From contig NZ_JAFKHE010000024.1 in assembly GCF_017307495.1 (NCBI RefSeq), positions 1 through 64,000 of the forward strand: a DNA stretch of 64,000 nt. The letters are read 5' to 3'. A model generated the notes under the pieces. That model was not told the DNA's origin. It saw nothing but the letters and a program-made list of their open reading frames with translations, and did no database searches. Of the stretch, positions 52,906 to 62,461 are shown piece after piece. Position numbers and translations under genes: made by a program. The stretch comes from Devosia sp. Its GTDB lineage: Bacteria; Pseudomonadota; Alphaproteobacteria; Rhizobiales; Devosiaceae. The first letter of the stretch is position 1. Each line of letters begins with the position of its first letter.

Positions 52906-53961
52906 ATGACCGCCCCCATCGAAATGACCGCCATCGCCATCTCCGCCTTCGGCGGTCCCGAAGTGCTGCAGCCGGTCACTCAGCCCGTGCCCGTGCCGGG
53001 CCCCGGCGAGGTCCTGATCCGCGTCGCCGCTGCCGGTCTCAACGCGCCCGACCTAGGCCAGCGCCGCGGCACGTACAATCCGCCGCCCGATGCCTCGCCG
53101 CTCCCCGGGCTCGAGGTCGGCGGCGAGATCGCCGCACTCGGGCCGGGCGTCAGCGGTTTCGCCCCCGGCGACCCCGTGGTCGCCCTCACCCATGGCGGCG
53201 GCTATGCCGAGTACGTCGCGGTCGCCGCCGGCCAGGTCCTGCCCCTGCCCGCCAACTGGTCGATGCTCGCCGGTGCCGCGCTGCCCGAGACCTTCTTCAC
53301 CATCCAGCAGACCCTGATCATGCGCGCCGGTCTCGACCCTGGCATGCATGTGCTGGTCCACGGCGGCGCTGGCGGCATCGGCGGTGCGGCGATCCAGATC
53401 GCGCGCCTCCACGGCGCCATCCCGATCGCCGTCGTGTCCGATCCGGTGAGGGCCGCCTATGCCAGGAGCCTGGGGGCTGCCGAGACCATCGACCGCACCC
53501 GCGAGGACTTCGTCGCCCGCACCCTGTCACTCACCGGCGGCAGGGGCGCCGACCGCATCGTCGATATCGTCGGCGGCGATGCACTCGACCGCAACCTGCG
53601 CGCCGCCGCCCGCTTCGGCCACATCGTCATCGTCTCCACCCAGGCCGGGCCGAGGGCCGAGATCAATGCCAGCCTGATCCTGATGAAGCAGCTGACCCTG
53701 TCGGGCTCGACGCTGCGCCCGCAGACGCGGGAGACCAAGGCCGCGATCGCCGCGAGCCTGCTCGCCTCCGTCTGGCCCGCGCTCAAGGACGGCCGCATCG
53801 TCCGGCCGCGCATCCGCGCCCTGCCGCTCGTCGAGGCCGCCCGGGGCCATGTCGAGCTCGAGCGCTCCGATAATTACGGCAAGCTGATCCTCGTCACCGA
53901 CTGGGGCGCAACCCTCAGGGGCACCGGCGCTGATCGAGACAATCCGATTGAATCGGTGTGA
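52906..53961 (+). CDS. NADPH:quinone oxidoreductase family protein (zinc-free MDR)
   Basis: The 351-residue protein belongs to the quinone-oxidoreductase branch of medium-chain reductases, with a GroES-like N-domain (GPGEVLIRVAAAGLNAPDL) and a nucleotide-binding motif VHGGAGGIGGAAIQIA. The catalytic zinc ligands of alcohol dehydrogenases are absent. It probably reduces quinones or enals with NADPH. It is divergent from the DUF1192 gene, with 114 bp between starts. Confidence 0.88.
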   Translation: MTAPIEMTAIAISAFGGPEVLQPVTQPVPVPGPGEVLIRVAAAGLNAPDLGQRRGTYNPPPDASPLPGLEVGGEIAALGPGVSGFAPGDPVVALTHGGGYAEYVAVAAGQVLPLPANWSMLAGAALPETFFTIQQTLIMRAGLDPGMHVLVHGGAGGIGGAAIQIARLHGAIPIAVVSDPVRAAYARSLGAAETIDRTREDFVARTLSLTGGRGADRIVDIVGGDALDRNLRAAARFGHIVIVSTQAGPRAEINASLILMKQLTLSGSTLRPQTRETKAAIAASLLASVWPALKDGRIVRPRIRALPLVEAARGHVELERSDNYGKLILVTDWGATLRGTGADRDNPIESV

Positions 53962-54060
53962 ACCGCCGCGTATATAGGCCGTCATTCCCCCTCAATGACG
54001 AACCCCGAGGCGGAGCGTTCCGGAAGATCCCGGTCCGCGCCCAAAGGAGACATTTATCAA

Positions 54061-54786
54061 ATGGCCACGCCCCTTCTGATGCCCAAGGCAACCGCCGTCT
54101 GGCTGGTCGACAACACCGCTCTTTCGTTCGATCAGATCGCCGCCTTTTGCGGGCTCCATCCGCTGGAAGTGCAGGGTGTCGCCGACGGCGACGTCGCGAG
54201 CGGCATCATGGGCGTCAACCCGATCCAGAACGGCCAGCTCACGCGCGACGAGATCGAGAAGGCCGAGGCGGACCCGAACTACCGCATGAAGATGAGCGAG
54301 CCCAAGGTTCGCGTCGCCGCGCCCAAGCGCAAGGGCCCGCGCTACACCCCGATCTCGCGCCGCAACGAGCGCCCGAACGCCATCAAGTGGCTGCTGCGCA
54401 ACCATCCTGAAATGAAGGATGCGCAGATCATGCGGCTCGTCGGCACCACCAAGTCGACCATCGACGCGGTGCGTGACGGCACCCACTGGAACAATGCCAA
54501 CATCACCCCGATGGACCCGGTGACGCTCGGCCTCGCCAGCCAGATCGACCTCGATCTCGAAGTCAGCCGCGCCTCCAAGGGCGCCGCTCCGGGCGAGGTC
54601 GCCGAGGAGGGCACCATGCTGCTCACCGCCGAGGAGGCGCTGGCCGGCGCCCACCGCACCGGCGCCGCCCATGCCGAAGGCGACGAGCACGCCGAACACC
54701 GCACGGAGCGCGAGGAAGAGATCGACGCCGACTCCGTGTTTGCCAAGCTCAAGTCGCTCAAGGGCAGCAGCGAAGACGACGAATAG
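54061..54786 (+). CDS. trcR: DUF1013 cell-cycle transcriptional regulator TrcR
   Basis: The 241-residue protein matches DUF1013: ATPLLMPKATAVWLVDNTALSFDQIAAFC at the start, an HTH region IMRLVGTTKSTIDAVRDGTHWN, and an Asp/Glu-rich C-terminus. In Caulobacter and Sinorhizobium-type bacteria this protein binds at transcribed cell-cycle genes. The start was placed at MATPLL, with AAGGAGA upstream; a longer frame to 53995 adds non-conserved residues. Confidence 0.88.
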   Translation: MATPLLMPKATAVWLVDNTALSFDQIAAFCGLHPLEVQGVADGDVASGIMGVNPIQNGQLTRDEIEKAEADPNYRMKMSEPKVRVAAPKRKGPRYTPISRRNERPNAIKWLLRNHPEMKDAQIMRLVGTTKSTIDAVRDGTHWNNANITPMDPVTLGLASQIDLDLEVSRASKGAAPGEVAEEGTMLLTAEEALAGAHRTGAAHAEGDEHAEHRTEREEEIDADSVFAKLKSLKGSSEDDE

Positions 54787-54953
54787 GCCGCACCAGCGCG
54801 CAGCATGATTGACGGGCCGTTCTCCGCTGCGGGAATGGCCCGTCTGCATTGCAATTTTCCGCTTTCTTGCCGCCTTGTCCGTGCGATACCACGGGGTATC
54901 CGCATCGAACTGGGGCAGCGGCGCCCGAAGTGCTGCCGCTGGATGGAAGCAAC

Positions 54954-56834
54954 ATGCTGCTGGCGATCTTCGTGCTGCTCGCAGCGACGGTCCTGCTGGT
55001 GCCGCTGTTCAAGTGGCTCGGCCTCGGGACCATCCTCGGCTACCTCGCCGCCGGGGTGCTGATCGGCCCCTACGGCCTGTCGCTCGTCTCGGACACCGAG
55101 GTCATCCACCAGGCCGCCGAGTTCGGCGTCGTCATGATGCTGTTCCTCATCGGCCTCGAGGTCGATGGCAGCGAACTCTGGCGCATGCGCAACAAGGTAT
55201 TCGGCCTGGGCTTCACGCAGATGGTGGCGACCAGCATCGTCATCGCCATCCTCGCGCGCGTCATCGGCTTCGTGTGGGCCGATGCCGCCGTCGTCGGCCT
55301 CGCCCTGGCCATGAGTTCGACCGCCATCGCCATGCAGTCGATCGACCAGCGCAACATCACCAAGACCGATACCGGCCGTGCCTCGCTCGCCATCCTGCTG
55401 GTCCAGGACGTGGCCGTCATTCCCGTACTGGCCGTCATCCCGCTGCTCGCCAACATGGGTGGCCGGCCGATCGAGGCGATCGGCGAAGGCGTGCTCGATG
55501 CGGTCGACAATCCCATCGGCTGGTGGCTGGCCGTCGTCGTCGTCGCCGCCTTCATCGCCGCCCTGCTCGGCTCCCGCTTCGTGATCCGGCCGCTCATGGG
55601 CTGGCTCGCCCGCACGCGCGTGCCGGAGGGCTTCACCGCCTTCGCCCTTGCGCTCGTGATCGGCACAGCCCTGGTCACCCAGTCCTTCGGCCTCTCGCCT
55701 GCACTAGGCGCCTTCCTCGGCGGCGTGCTGCTCGCCGACAGCGAGTACCGGCACGAACTGGAGAGCAACCTCCAGCCGTTCAAGGGCCTGCTGCTCGGCC
55801 TGTTCTTCATCACCGTGGGCATGTCGATCGCCTTCCGGGTCGTGGTCGAGAACCCGCTGGTCGTGGCCGCCGTGCTGATCGCGCTGATCGGCCTCAAGAT
55901 GCTGGTGCTCTATGTGCTCGCGACCTTCTTCCGCATGCACGCCGCCGAGCGCCTGCTGCTCGCGATCCTGCTCAGCCAGGCCGGCGAGTTCGCCTTCGTC
56001 GTGCTGCAGTTCGCGCGCACCGCCGGCAACCTGTCCGGGCCGGAGGTGGAACTGCTGACCGTGGTCGTGGCCCTCTCCATGGCGACCACGCCGCTGCTGC
56101 TCTTTCTCTACGATCGCCTGCTGGCGCCCGGCCTCAATACGGCGCCGGTCGCGGATGAAGCCGAACTGCCCCCCGGCCCGGATGTCCGGGATCCCAAGGA
56201 CAAGGTGATCGTCCTCGGCTATGGCCGCTTCGGCCAGATCGTCACCCGCATGCTGCGCGCCCAGGGCTTCGAGATGACCCTGATCGATGACGATCCTGCC
56301 CAGATCGAGCTGGTCAAGCGCTTCGGCGTCAAGGTCTTCTACGGCGATGGCGGACGTCTCGAGATCCTGCGCGCCGCCGGCGCCGACCAGGCCCGCATGA
56401 TCGTCATTGCCGTCGCCGGCGGCGAGCGCATCCTGGGCATCGCCGAGTTGATCCGCCGCCACTTCCCCGATGTCATCGTCGCCGCCCGCGCTGTCGACCG
56501 GTCCCACGCGCACGACCTCATGGCGCTCGGTGTCCACGTCATCGAGCGCGAGACCTTCCGGTCCGCCATCCGCCTCGGCGAGCAGGCGCTGATGGCGCTC
56601 GGGCACGACGAGGCCAAGGCCAGGCAGGTCGCCGATGCCTTCGAGCGACACGATACGCGCATGCTCAAGGAGAGCTATGCCGTGCGGCACGACCAGGCCG
56701 CCTATATCGGCTTCGTCCGCCGCTCCACCGAGATGCTCGACGCCGTCATGCGTGCCGACCGCGAGAATGCGTCCGCGACCGGGGAAGAGGTCGCCGACGA
56801 TATTGACAAGCAGCGCCCCGCAGGCTCCGAGTAG
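54954..56834 (+). CDS. KefB/KefC-type cation:proton antiporter
   Basis: The 626-residue protein has about 12 membrane helices of the CPA2 type (ILGYLAAGVLIGPYGL, LFLIGLE and LAILLVQDVAVIP motifs). A cytoplasmic TrkA-N/RCK domain with the nucleotide-binding VIVLGYGRFGQIVTRML and the DDDPAQIELV loop follows from about residue 418. It probably exports K+ in exchange for H+. The start follows GGAAG by 5 bases; upstream frame is not conserved. Confidence 0.9.
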   Translation: MLLAIFVLLAATVLLVPLFKWLGLGTILGYLAAGVLIGPYGLSLVSDTEVIHQAAEFGVVMMLFLIGLEVDGSELWRMRNKVFGLGFTQMVATSIVIAILARVIGFVWADAAVVGLALAMSSTAIAMQSIDQRNITKTDTGRASLAILLVQDVAVIPVLAVIPLLANMGGRPIEAIGEGVLDAVDNPIGWWLAVVVVAAFIAALLGSRFVIRPLMGWLARTRVPEGFTAFALALVIGTALVTQSFGLSPALGAFLGGVLLADSEYRHELESNLQPFKGLLLGLFFITVGMSIAFRVVVENPLVVAAVLIALIGLKMLVLYVLATFFRMHAAERLLLAILLSQAGEFAFVVLQFARTAGNLSGPEVELLTVVVALSMATTPLLLFLYDRLLAPGLNTAPVADEAELPPGPDVRDPKDKVIVLGYGRFGQIVTRMLRAQGFEMTLIDDDPAQIELVKRFGVKVFYGDGGRLEILRAAGADQARMIVIAVAGGERILGIAELIRRHFPDVIVAARAVDRSHAHDLMALGVHVIERETFRSAIRLGEQALMALGHDEAKARQVADAFERHDTRMLKESYAVRHDQAAYIGFVRRSTEMLDAVMRADRENASATGEEVADDIDKQRPAGSE

Positions 56835-56872
56835 CCGCCCCGCCTCCCTTTCCGCCTTAGCTCAAGAAATCC

Positions 56873-57643
56873 ATGACCGATCCTACCTTCTGGGCCGTCG
56901 CGGTTCTCGCGGTCTTCATCGTTGCCTTGAGCAAATCCGGGCTCGTCGGCAGCCTTGGCCTGGTCGGGGTTCCGCTCCTGTCGCTGGTGATGCCGGCCCG
57001 CGATGCGGCGGGCATGCTGCTGCCCCTGCTCCTCGTCATGGACGTCATCGCGGTGTGGACCTATCGCAAGGACGCCGACTGGCGCATCCTGAGGATCATG
57101 CTGCCCGGGGCCCTTGTCGGCACCATTGTCGGCTGGGTGCTGTGGAGCTTCGTCTCCGACGCCATGGTGCTGCTCTTCGTCGGCATCCTGACGCTGCTTT
57201 TCATCCTCGATGCGCTGCTGCCGATCCGCAAGAAGCTCGAAGGCCTGCCGCCTTCCAGGGGCTGGGGTGCCTTCTGGGGCGGCGCAGCCGGCTTCACCAG
57301 CTTCATCAGCCACACCGGCGGCCCGCCGTTCCAGATCTACGTGCTGCCCCAGCGCCTGACGCCGGTGATCTATTCGGGCACGACGGCCTTCTTCTTCGCC
57401 ATCGTCAACACCGCCAAGCTCGTCCCCTACTTCTTCCTGGGGCAGTTGAACGTCGCCAATCTCGAGCGCGCCGCCATCCTCGCCCCGCTCGCCATCGCGG
57501 GCGTCATGGCCGGCGTCTGGGCCGTGCGCCGCATCTCGGTCAAGCGCTTCTACCAGCTGACCTACTGGCTGGTGTTCCTGCTGGCCCTCAAGCTGATCTA
57601 CGATGGCGCCATCGGCGTCTTCTTCGCCGGCGCAACAGCCTGA
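56873..57643 (+). CDS. TSUP (TauE/SafE) family membrane transporter
   Basis: The 256-residue protein has about 8 hydrophobic segments and the family features ALSKSGLVGSLGLVGVPLL near the N-terminus and SFISHTGGPPFQIYVLPQ in the middle. Substrate is unknown; sulfite, sulfonates or related anions are usual for the family. It lies 38 bp after the antiporter gene, in one direction with it and the VOC gene. Confidence 0.87.
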   Translation: MTDPTFWAVAVLAVFIVALSKSGLVGSLGLVGVPLLSLVMPARDAAGMLLPLLLVMDVIAVWTYRKDADWRILRIMLPGALVGTIVGWVLWSFVSDAMVLLFVGILTLLFILDALLPIRKKLEGLPPSRGWGAFWGGAAGFTSFISHTGGPPFQIYVLPQRLTPVIYSGTTAFFFAIVNTAKLVPYFFLGQLNVANLERAAILAPLAIAGVMAGVWAVRRISVKRFYQLTYWLVFLLALKLIYDGAIGVFFAGATA

Positions 57644-57654
57644 CGGGAGCAACC

Positions 57655-58050
57655 ATGAGCATCGACTACCGGCTCGACCACATCGCGCTGCTGGTTCGCG
57701 ATCTCGACGAGACAGCCCAGTTCCTCACCGAGGTCCTGCAGATCCGCGAGGTCCCCGACCCGATGGGCGGCGGGCATATCCGCTGGTTCGAGTTCGGCAA
57801 TGCGCAGCGCTTCCACATCCAGGCCGGCGACATCAGCCGGACCCACGTGGAAAAGCGCACCCACTTCGCCCTTTCGGCCCCCGACCTCGACGCCGTCATC
57901 GCCCATTTCCGCGCTATCGGCGTCCCCTTCTCGAACATGAAGGGCGACGTCGGCGAGGTGAACGTGCGCCCGGACGGCATGCGCGCCGTCTTCGTGCAGG
58001 ACCCCAACGGCTACTGGTTCGAAATCAACGACTTCGAGCCGGGCTCGTAG
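57655..58050 (+). CDS. Glyoxalase/VOC superfamily protein
   Basis: The 131-residue protein has the VOC pattern: YRLDHIALLVRDLDETAQFL at the start and FVQDPNGYWFEINDF at the end, with metal-ligand candidates His10, His64 and Glu125. The substrate is unknown. A GGGAGC Shine-Dalgarno precedes the ATG, 11 bp after the TSUP gene. Confidence 0.82.
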   Translation: MSIDYRLDHIALLVRDLDETAQFLTEVLQIREVPDPMGGGHIRWFEFGNAQRFHIQAGDISRTHVEKRTHFALSAPDLDAVIAHFRAIGVPFSNMKGDVGEVNVRPDGMRAVFVQDPNGYWFEINDFEPGS

Positions 58051-58148
58051 GGCAAAATCGCTCCGGTTGAGCGATTCTAGGCGAGAAGGCCATGAGAGCT
58101 ACGCTCGAATGGCAACGGCAGGCCCTCACCGGCGATACCCCCGAAACA

Positions 58149-58176
58149 AAAAAGGCCGCAGCATGCGCCGTGGCCT
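58149..58176 (-). terminator. Intrinsic terminator of the minus-strand ydcH gene
   Basis: GGCCACGGC / GCTGCGGCC arms are followed on the minus strand by T6, 29 bp after the stop of the gene at 58205. Confidence 0.7.
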
Positions 58177-58204
58177 TGCGTCTGCATGATCTGATGCTTG
58201 TTTC

Positions 58205-58378
58205 TCAGGATACGTTGGCACGCGTCCGGGTCAGCTCGTCCTTGATTTCCAGTTTCTTGCGCTTGAGTGCCGCGATGTAGAGGTCATCGTGGCTGGGGTG
58301 GTTCAGTTCGTCCTCTATCTCCCGATCGAGGTCGCGGTGACGCCGCTCCAACGACTCGATGTGGCCTTCAGTCGTCAT
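58205..58378 (-). CDS. YdcH family (DUF465) protein
   Basis: The 57-residue protein has the two short helices of DUF465, RRHRDLDREIEDELNHP and LKRKKLEIKDELTR. A perfect GGAAGGAG Shine-Dalgarno lies 5 bases before the ATG, and a terminator follows. It is divergent from a second YdcH gene. Confidence 0.88.
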   Translation of the reverse strand: MTTEGHIESLERRHRDLDREIEDELNHPSHDDLYIAALKRKKLEIKDELTRTRANVS

Positions 58379-58548
58379 GACAACTCCTTCCCACTTGTCT
58401 CGGACGACTCGATCGTCACAAAAAATTCACGCGTTGTCGACGTGGCAAGGGTGCAACACCGACCGCCATGCGCGAAACCGGGTGCAAATTCCGGCCCGAT
58501 CGCGTTAGTTTGATCAGGGCGCAACTCAGGGGGGAGCGGACCGCCAGC

Positions 58549-58764
58549 ATGCTGCCGCTGACCAAGGAACAGGAAGCTGCTCTGGGGCTCGAACTGGCCG
58601 CCAAGCGCCAGGAGCATGCCGACCTCGACGCGGCCATCCATACCCTTTCCGGGTCGGGCTACGGCGACCAGATGCTGATCCAGCGCATGAAGAAGCGCAA
58701 GCTCGCGCTCAAGGACCGCATCGTCCAGCTCGAGAACATCCTGCTCCCCGACATCATCGCCTGA
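58549..58764 (+). CDS. YdcH family (DUF465) protein, second copy
   Basis: The 71-residue protein carries the same DUF465 helices (AKRQEHADLDAAIHTL and MKKRKLALKDRIVQLE). The ATG at 58549 is preceded by GGGGAG. The pair is divergent and shares a 170-bp promoter region. The function of these small proteins is unknown. Confidence 0.85.
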   Translation: MLPLTKEQEAALGLELAAKRQEHADLDAAIHTLSGSGYGDQMLIQRMKKRKLALKDRIVQLENILLPDIIA

Positions 58765-58922
58765 AGCACCCGGAAGCATCCAGCTCACCTACCCGCTCGA
58801 TGTCATCCCCGGTGTTGTGGGCGCCTCCTCGATCGGCTTCGCAGATCCCGCCCCCCGCTTCGCCGGGGCAGCTACAACCCTGCTGCCCCTCCCAATCGCG
58901 GCCGACCCGTGCTAGACAGCCG

Positions 58923-58939
58923 ACCGACCGTCGGTCGGT
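58923..58939. promoter_or_regulatory. Palindromic TetR operator
   Basis: ACCGACCG-T-CGGTCGGT is a 17-bp palindrome except for the central base. It lies 12 bp before the TetR gene, as expected for autoregulation. Confidence 0.75.
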
Positions 58940-58951
58940 AGAGGATTGCGC

Positions 58952-59668
58952 ATGCCCTTTCCACGTATCGTGAAGGCCGCCACCGTGCGGCGCGACGAAA
59001 TCCTCGACGCCGCCCAGCGCCTGTTCGCGCGCCAGGGGTATGACGCCACTTCGGTGAACCAGATCATCGCCGAGGTCGGGGTGAGCAAGGGCGCCTTCTA
59101 CCACCACTTCGCCTCCAGGGAGGATCTGGTCGAGGCCCTCGCCTGCCGCTACGCGCGCCAGACCGCGGCGCTCGCCGACGAGATCGTCAACGATCCGACC
59201 CTCGATGCCTTCTCCAGGCTCGTCGGCTTCATCGGCACCATGCGCCGCTACAAGGTGGACTCGGCCGCCGAGCTGCGCGCCACCTTTGCCCCCCTGTTCC
59301 GGGCCGAGAACCTGCACCTGTTCGAGCGCACCCATCGCGCCGTCGACGAGGTGGTCCTGCCCGTGCTGACCCGCATCATCGTGGAGGGGGTCGCCGAGCA
59401 GACCTTCGACACCGCCGATCCGGAGAGCGCTGCCGAGGTCATCCTCCACCTGCTCCGGTCCAACCGCGAGCTGATCACCACGCTCTACATGGCGGGCGAC
59501 CGGCTGACCTTCGAGCGGCTGGCGCGGCAGCTGCTCGACAAGCTGACCTATCTCGGCACGGTGATCGACCGCATCCTCGGCCTGCCCGAGGGCTCGATCG
59601 AGCTGGCCGACCGCGACATGCTCGACGCGCTCGCCTGCGGCCTCGACAAGCCCTCGAGCGCAGCCTGA
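58952..59668 (+). CDS. TetR/AcrR family transcriptional regulator
   Basis: The 238-residue protein has an N-terminal HTH typical of the family (ILDAAQRLFARQGYDATSVN, VGVSKGAFYHHFASREDLVE) and a helical ligand domain. The effector and target genes are unknown; no transporter or enzyme shares the operator here, so autoregulation is the only clear link. ATG 58952 was preferred to TTG 58946. Confidence 0.9.
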   Translation: MPFPRIVKAATVRRDEILDAAQRLFARQGYDATSVNQIIAEVGVSKGAFYHHFASREDLVEALACRYARQTAALADEIVNDPTLDAFSRLVGFIGTMRRYKVDSAAELRATFAPLFRAENLHLFERTHRAVDEVVLPVLTRIIVEGVAEQTFDTADPESAAEVILHLLRSNRELITTLYMAGDRLTFERLARQLLDKLTYLGTVIDRILGLPEGSIELADRDMLDALACGLDKPSSAA

Positions 59669-59756
59669 ACGAAAGGCCCACGGCGAGTCGCTTGCGCGAT
59701 GTGGGCGGCATCACTATGGGTGACGACTTGAGTGCCGAGCCTCCCGGGGGGACCAC

Positions 59757-60251
59757 GTGCCGACCTCGCCACCCGTCGCCATCATCATGGGCAGCCAGTC
59801 CGACTGGCCCAACCTGCGCCATGCCGCCGAAACGCTGGACGCGTTGAAGATCGACTACGAGGCGCGCATCGTCTCGGCCCACCGCACCCCGGATCGCATG
59901 TACGAGTTCGCCAGGGGCGCCCGGGCGGAAGGCTTCAAGGTCGTCATCGCCTCGGCCGGCGGCGCTGCCCACCTGCCCGGCATGGTGGCGGCCCTGACGC
60001 CGCTGCCCGTACTCGGAGTGCCCGCCGAGACCAGGGCGCTCGGCGGCGAGGACAGCCTGCTCTCCATGGTCCAGATGCCTCCCGGCATCCCCGTCGGCAC
60101 CCTCGCCATCGGCCGCGCCGGCGCCATCAACGCCGCGCTCATGGCCGCCGCCATCCTGGCCCTGTCCGATCCGGAGATCGCCGCCGCGCTCGACGAGTTC
60201 CGCGCCGACCAGACCGCATCCATACCCGAGTTTCCATCCGACGATGTCTGA
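59757..60251 (+). CDS. purE: N5-carboxyaminoimidazole ribonucleotide mutase
   Basis: PurE converts N5-CAIR to CAIR in purine synthesis. The 164-residue protein has [12 protein letters not shown], the catalytic-site SAHRTPDRM, and [12 protein letters not shown] and [12 protein letters not shown], all typical of class I PurE. The start is GTG with a G-rich Shine-Dalgarno. Its stop overlaps the purK start by 8 bp. Confidence 0.95.
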   Translation: MPTSPPVAIIMGSQSDWPNLRHAAETLDALKIDYEARIVSAHRTPDRMYEFARGARAEGFKVVIASAGGAAHLPGMVAALTPLPVLGVPAETRALGGEDSLLSMVQMPPGIPVGTLAIGRAGAINAALMAAAILALSDPEIAAALDEFRADQTASIPEFPSDDV

Positions 60252-61332
60252 GTCCACGCCGCTGCCGCAAGGCAGCACCATCGGTATCCTGGGTGGCGGC
60301 CAGCTTGGCCGCATGCTGGCGCTCGCCGCGGCCCGGCTGGGCATGAAGACCCATATCTACTGCCCGGATCCCGATAGCCCCGCCTTCGACGTTACCCCGC
60401 GCAAGACCGTCGCCGCCTATGACGACGAGGAGGCGCTCGCCCGCTTCGCCGCCGAGGTCGACGTCATCACCTACGAGTTCGAGAACGTGCCGGCCAGGAC
60501 GGCTGCCTTCCTGCAGCAGTTGAAGCCGCTTCGGCCCGATGCCAAGGCGCTGGCCGTGGCGCAGGACCGGCTGGCCGAAAAGGCCTTCCTCACCATCAAC
60601 CGCATCCCCGTCGCGCCCTTCGCCGCGATCACCGACCTCGACCGGCTCGAGGCCGAGCTCGCCGAGATCGGCACCCCGGCCGTGCTCAAGACCACCCGCC
60701 TCGGCTATGACGGCAAGGGCCAGCGTATCGTGCGCAACATGGAAGACGCCGCGCTCGCCTGGGAGATGCTCAGCCCCAGGCCGCTGGTGCTCGAGGGCTT
60801 CGTCGCCTTCGACAAGGAAATCTCCGTCGTCGTCGCCCGTAACGCCGCCGGCGAAGTCGCTGCCTTCGAGCCCGCCGAGAACGTCCATCGCGAGCACATC
60901 CTCAAGAGCAGCACGGTTCCTGCCGACATCAGCCGCAAGACCGCCAGGAACGCCGTCGAGATGGCCGGCGACATCGCCACTGCGCTCGACTATGTCGGCG
61001 TGCTCGGGGTCGAGTTCTTCGTCCTTCCCGGCGGCAGGCTGCTGGTCAACGAGATCGCCCCGCGGGTGCACAATTCCGGCCACTGGACCGAGGCCGTGGC
61101 CATCACCGACCAGTTCGAGCAGCACATCCGCGCCATCTCCAACTGGCCGCTCGGCGATCCCAGCCGCATGGCGGACGTCGTCATGGAGAACCTGATCGGC
61201 GACGAGATCACCGCCATTCCGGGCAAGCTTGGCGAGGGCCTGAGGCCGCATGCCTATGGCAAGGCCGAGTCGCGCAAGGGCCGCAAGATGGGCCACATCA
61301 ACCGCGTTGCGGTGAAAAAGCGCCCGAAATGA
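60244..61332 (+). CDS. purK: N5-carboxyaminoimidazole ribonucleotide synthase
   Basis: PurK is an ATP-grasp enzyme making N5-CAIR from AIR, ATP and bicarbonate. The 362-residue protein has [27 protein letters not shown] (ATP-grasp loop), EKEISV-like [11 protein letters not shown], and [15 protein letters not shown]. It overlaps purE by 8 bp, the usual operon. Confidence 0.95.
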   Translation: MSESTPLPQGSTIGILGGGQLGRMLALAAARLGMKTHIYCPDPDSPAFDVTPRKTVAAYDDEEALARFAAEVDVITYEFENVPARTAAFLQQLKPLRPDAKALAVAQDRLAEKAFLTINRIPVAPFAAITDLDRLEAELAEIGTPAVLKTTRLGYDGKGQRIVRNMEDAALAWEMLSPRPLVLEGFVAFDKEISVVVARNAAGEVAAFEPAENVHREHILKSSTVPADISRKTARNAVEMAGDIATALDYVGVLGVEFFVLPGGRLLVNEIAPRVHNSGHWTEAVAITDQFEQHIRAISNWPLGDPSRMADVVMENLIGDEITAIPGKLGEGLRPHAYGKAESRKGRKMGHINRVAVKKRPK

Positions 61333-61473
61333 GCGTTTTCGCTGCCGCGATGCTATGGACAACCGGGCCTGATCGGCCTATATAGCCGCCCACGAATGGA
61401 TCGGCTCTGCCGGTCGGCGGCCTTTTGGGACGCTTTCACCAGACAAACTGACGATCACGAAGGGCGGTTACGC

Positions 61474-61716
61474 TTGCAAGTAGTTGTTCGCGATAACAAT
61501 GTGGATCAGGCGCTGCGCGCACTGAAGAAGAAGCTCCAGCGCGAGGGCGTCTTCCGCGAGATGAAGCTTCGCAACTACTACGAGAAGCCCTCCGAGAAGA
61601 AGGCTCGCCAGAAGGCCGAAGCGGTGCGCCGTGCGCGCAAGCTGGCCCGCAAGCGTGCGCAGCGCGAGGGTGGCCTGCCCGCCCCGGCCGCTGCCGCCCG
61701 GACCGCGCGTCCGTAA
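61474..61716 (+). CDS. rpsU: 30S ribosomal protein S21
   Basis: The start is a TTG giving [20 protein letters not shown], the standard S21 N-terminus; an upstream ATG (61396) would add unrelated residues. The 80-residue protein is Lys/Arg-rich, with an Ala/Pro tail seen in alphaproteobacteria. A strong terminator follows. Confidence 0.92.
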   Translation: MQVVVRDNNVDQALRALKKKLQREGVFREMKLRNYYEKPSEKKARQKAEAVRRARKLARKRAQREGGLPAPAAAARTARP

Positions 61717-61754
61717 GATCGAGGCCATTGGCTTTCGTTCAGAACAGGTTCAGG

Positions 61755-61784
61755 AACGCCGCCCCAAAAGGGCGGCGTTCTTCT
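61755..61784 (+). terminator. Intrinsic terminator after rpsU
   Basis: A 10-bp stem AACGCCGCCC / GGGCGGCGTT with a CAAAA loop is followed by a T-rich tail. Confidence 0.88.
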
Positions 61785-61906
61785 TTTTCCGTGTCGTCAT
61801 CTGTCCCGTCGCTCAACCCGACGAGCCTTTTCGCCGATGGCGGCAACGGATAGACTACCGATCCCATCAGGGTCGAATAAACGCGTCAAACATTGGGGAC
61901 TGCAGA

Positions 61907-62374
61907 ATGAAGAAACTACTCGCCGCCGTGGCTGCCGCCGCGATGCTGATGACTGCTGGCGCCGCTCAGGCCGCCACGCAGGTCAAGGTGGGCGTGCTGA
62001 GCTGCTCGGTCGATCCGGGCGTCGGCTTCATCATCGCCTCGTCCAAGGACATGACCTGCAAGTTCAAGCGCGAGGGCCACAAGTCCGAGACCTACCAGGG
62101 CAACATCAAGAAGCTTGGTATCGACATCGGCGTCACCGGCCGTACCGAGATCGTCTGGCTGGTGTTCTCGGCCTCCTCGACCAAGTACGGCCCCGGCTCG
62201 CTCGCCGGGACCTATGTCGGCGGCTCAGCCGAAGCCACGCTCGGCGTCGGCCTTGGCGGCAACTTCCTCATCGGCGGCTCGAAGCGCGGCTACGCGCTGC
62301 AGCCGTGGTCGATCCAGGGCCAGGTCGGCCTGAACTACTCGGTCGCCCTCTCGGGCCTCGAGCTGTGGAAGTAA
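61907..62374 (+). CDS. DUF992 exported protein
   Basis: A signal peptide (LLAAVAAAAMLMTAGAAQA) is followed by the DUF992 domain: VKVGVLSCSVDPGVGFIIASSKDMTCKF at the start and the glycine-rich GGSAEATLGVGLGGNFLIGG. The 155-residue protein is probably periplasmic or outer-membrane associated; function is unknown. A terminator follows. Confidence 0.88.
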   Translation: MKKLLAAVAAAAMLMTAGAAQAATQVKVGVLSCSVDPGVGFIIASSKDMTCKFKREGHKSETYQGNIKKLGIDIGVTGRTEIVWLVFSASSTKYGPGSLAGTYVGGSAEATLGVGLGGNFLIGGSKRGYALQPWSIQGQVGLNYSVALSGLELWK

Positions 62375-62398
62375 GGCACTTCGCCTGAATGATCTGCG

Positions 62399-62425
62399 GA
62401 ACGCCGGTCCCCTGGGCCGGCGTTC
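62399..62425 (+). terminator. Intrinsic terminator after the DUF992 gene
   Basis: GAACGCCGG and CCGGCGTTC arms form a perfect 9-bp stem; the tail is only weakly T-rich. Confidence 0.55.
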
Positions 62426-62461
62426 GGCTTTGCAACGCCTCCGGCGGGTCGCCCGCCGGTA

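Noticed and set aside
58092..58280. 62-codon plus-strand gene
   Set aside because: It overlaps the minus-strand ydcH gene and its terminator and has no recognised domain.
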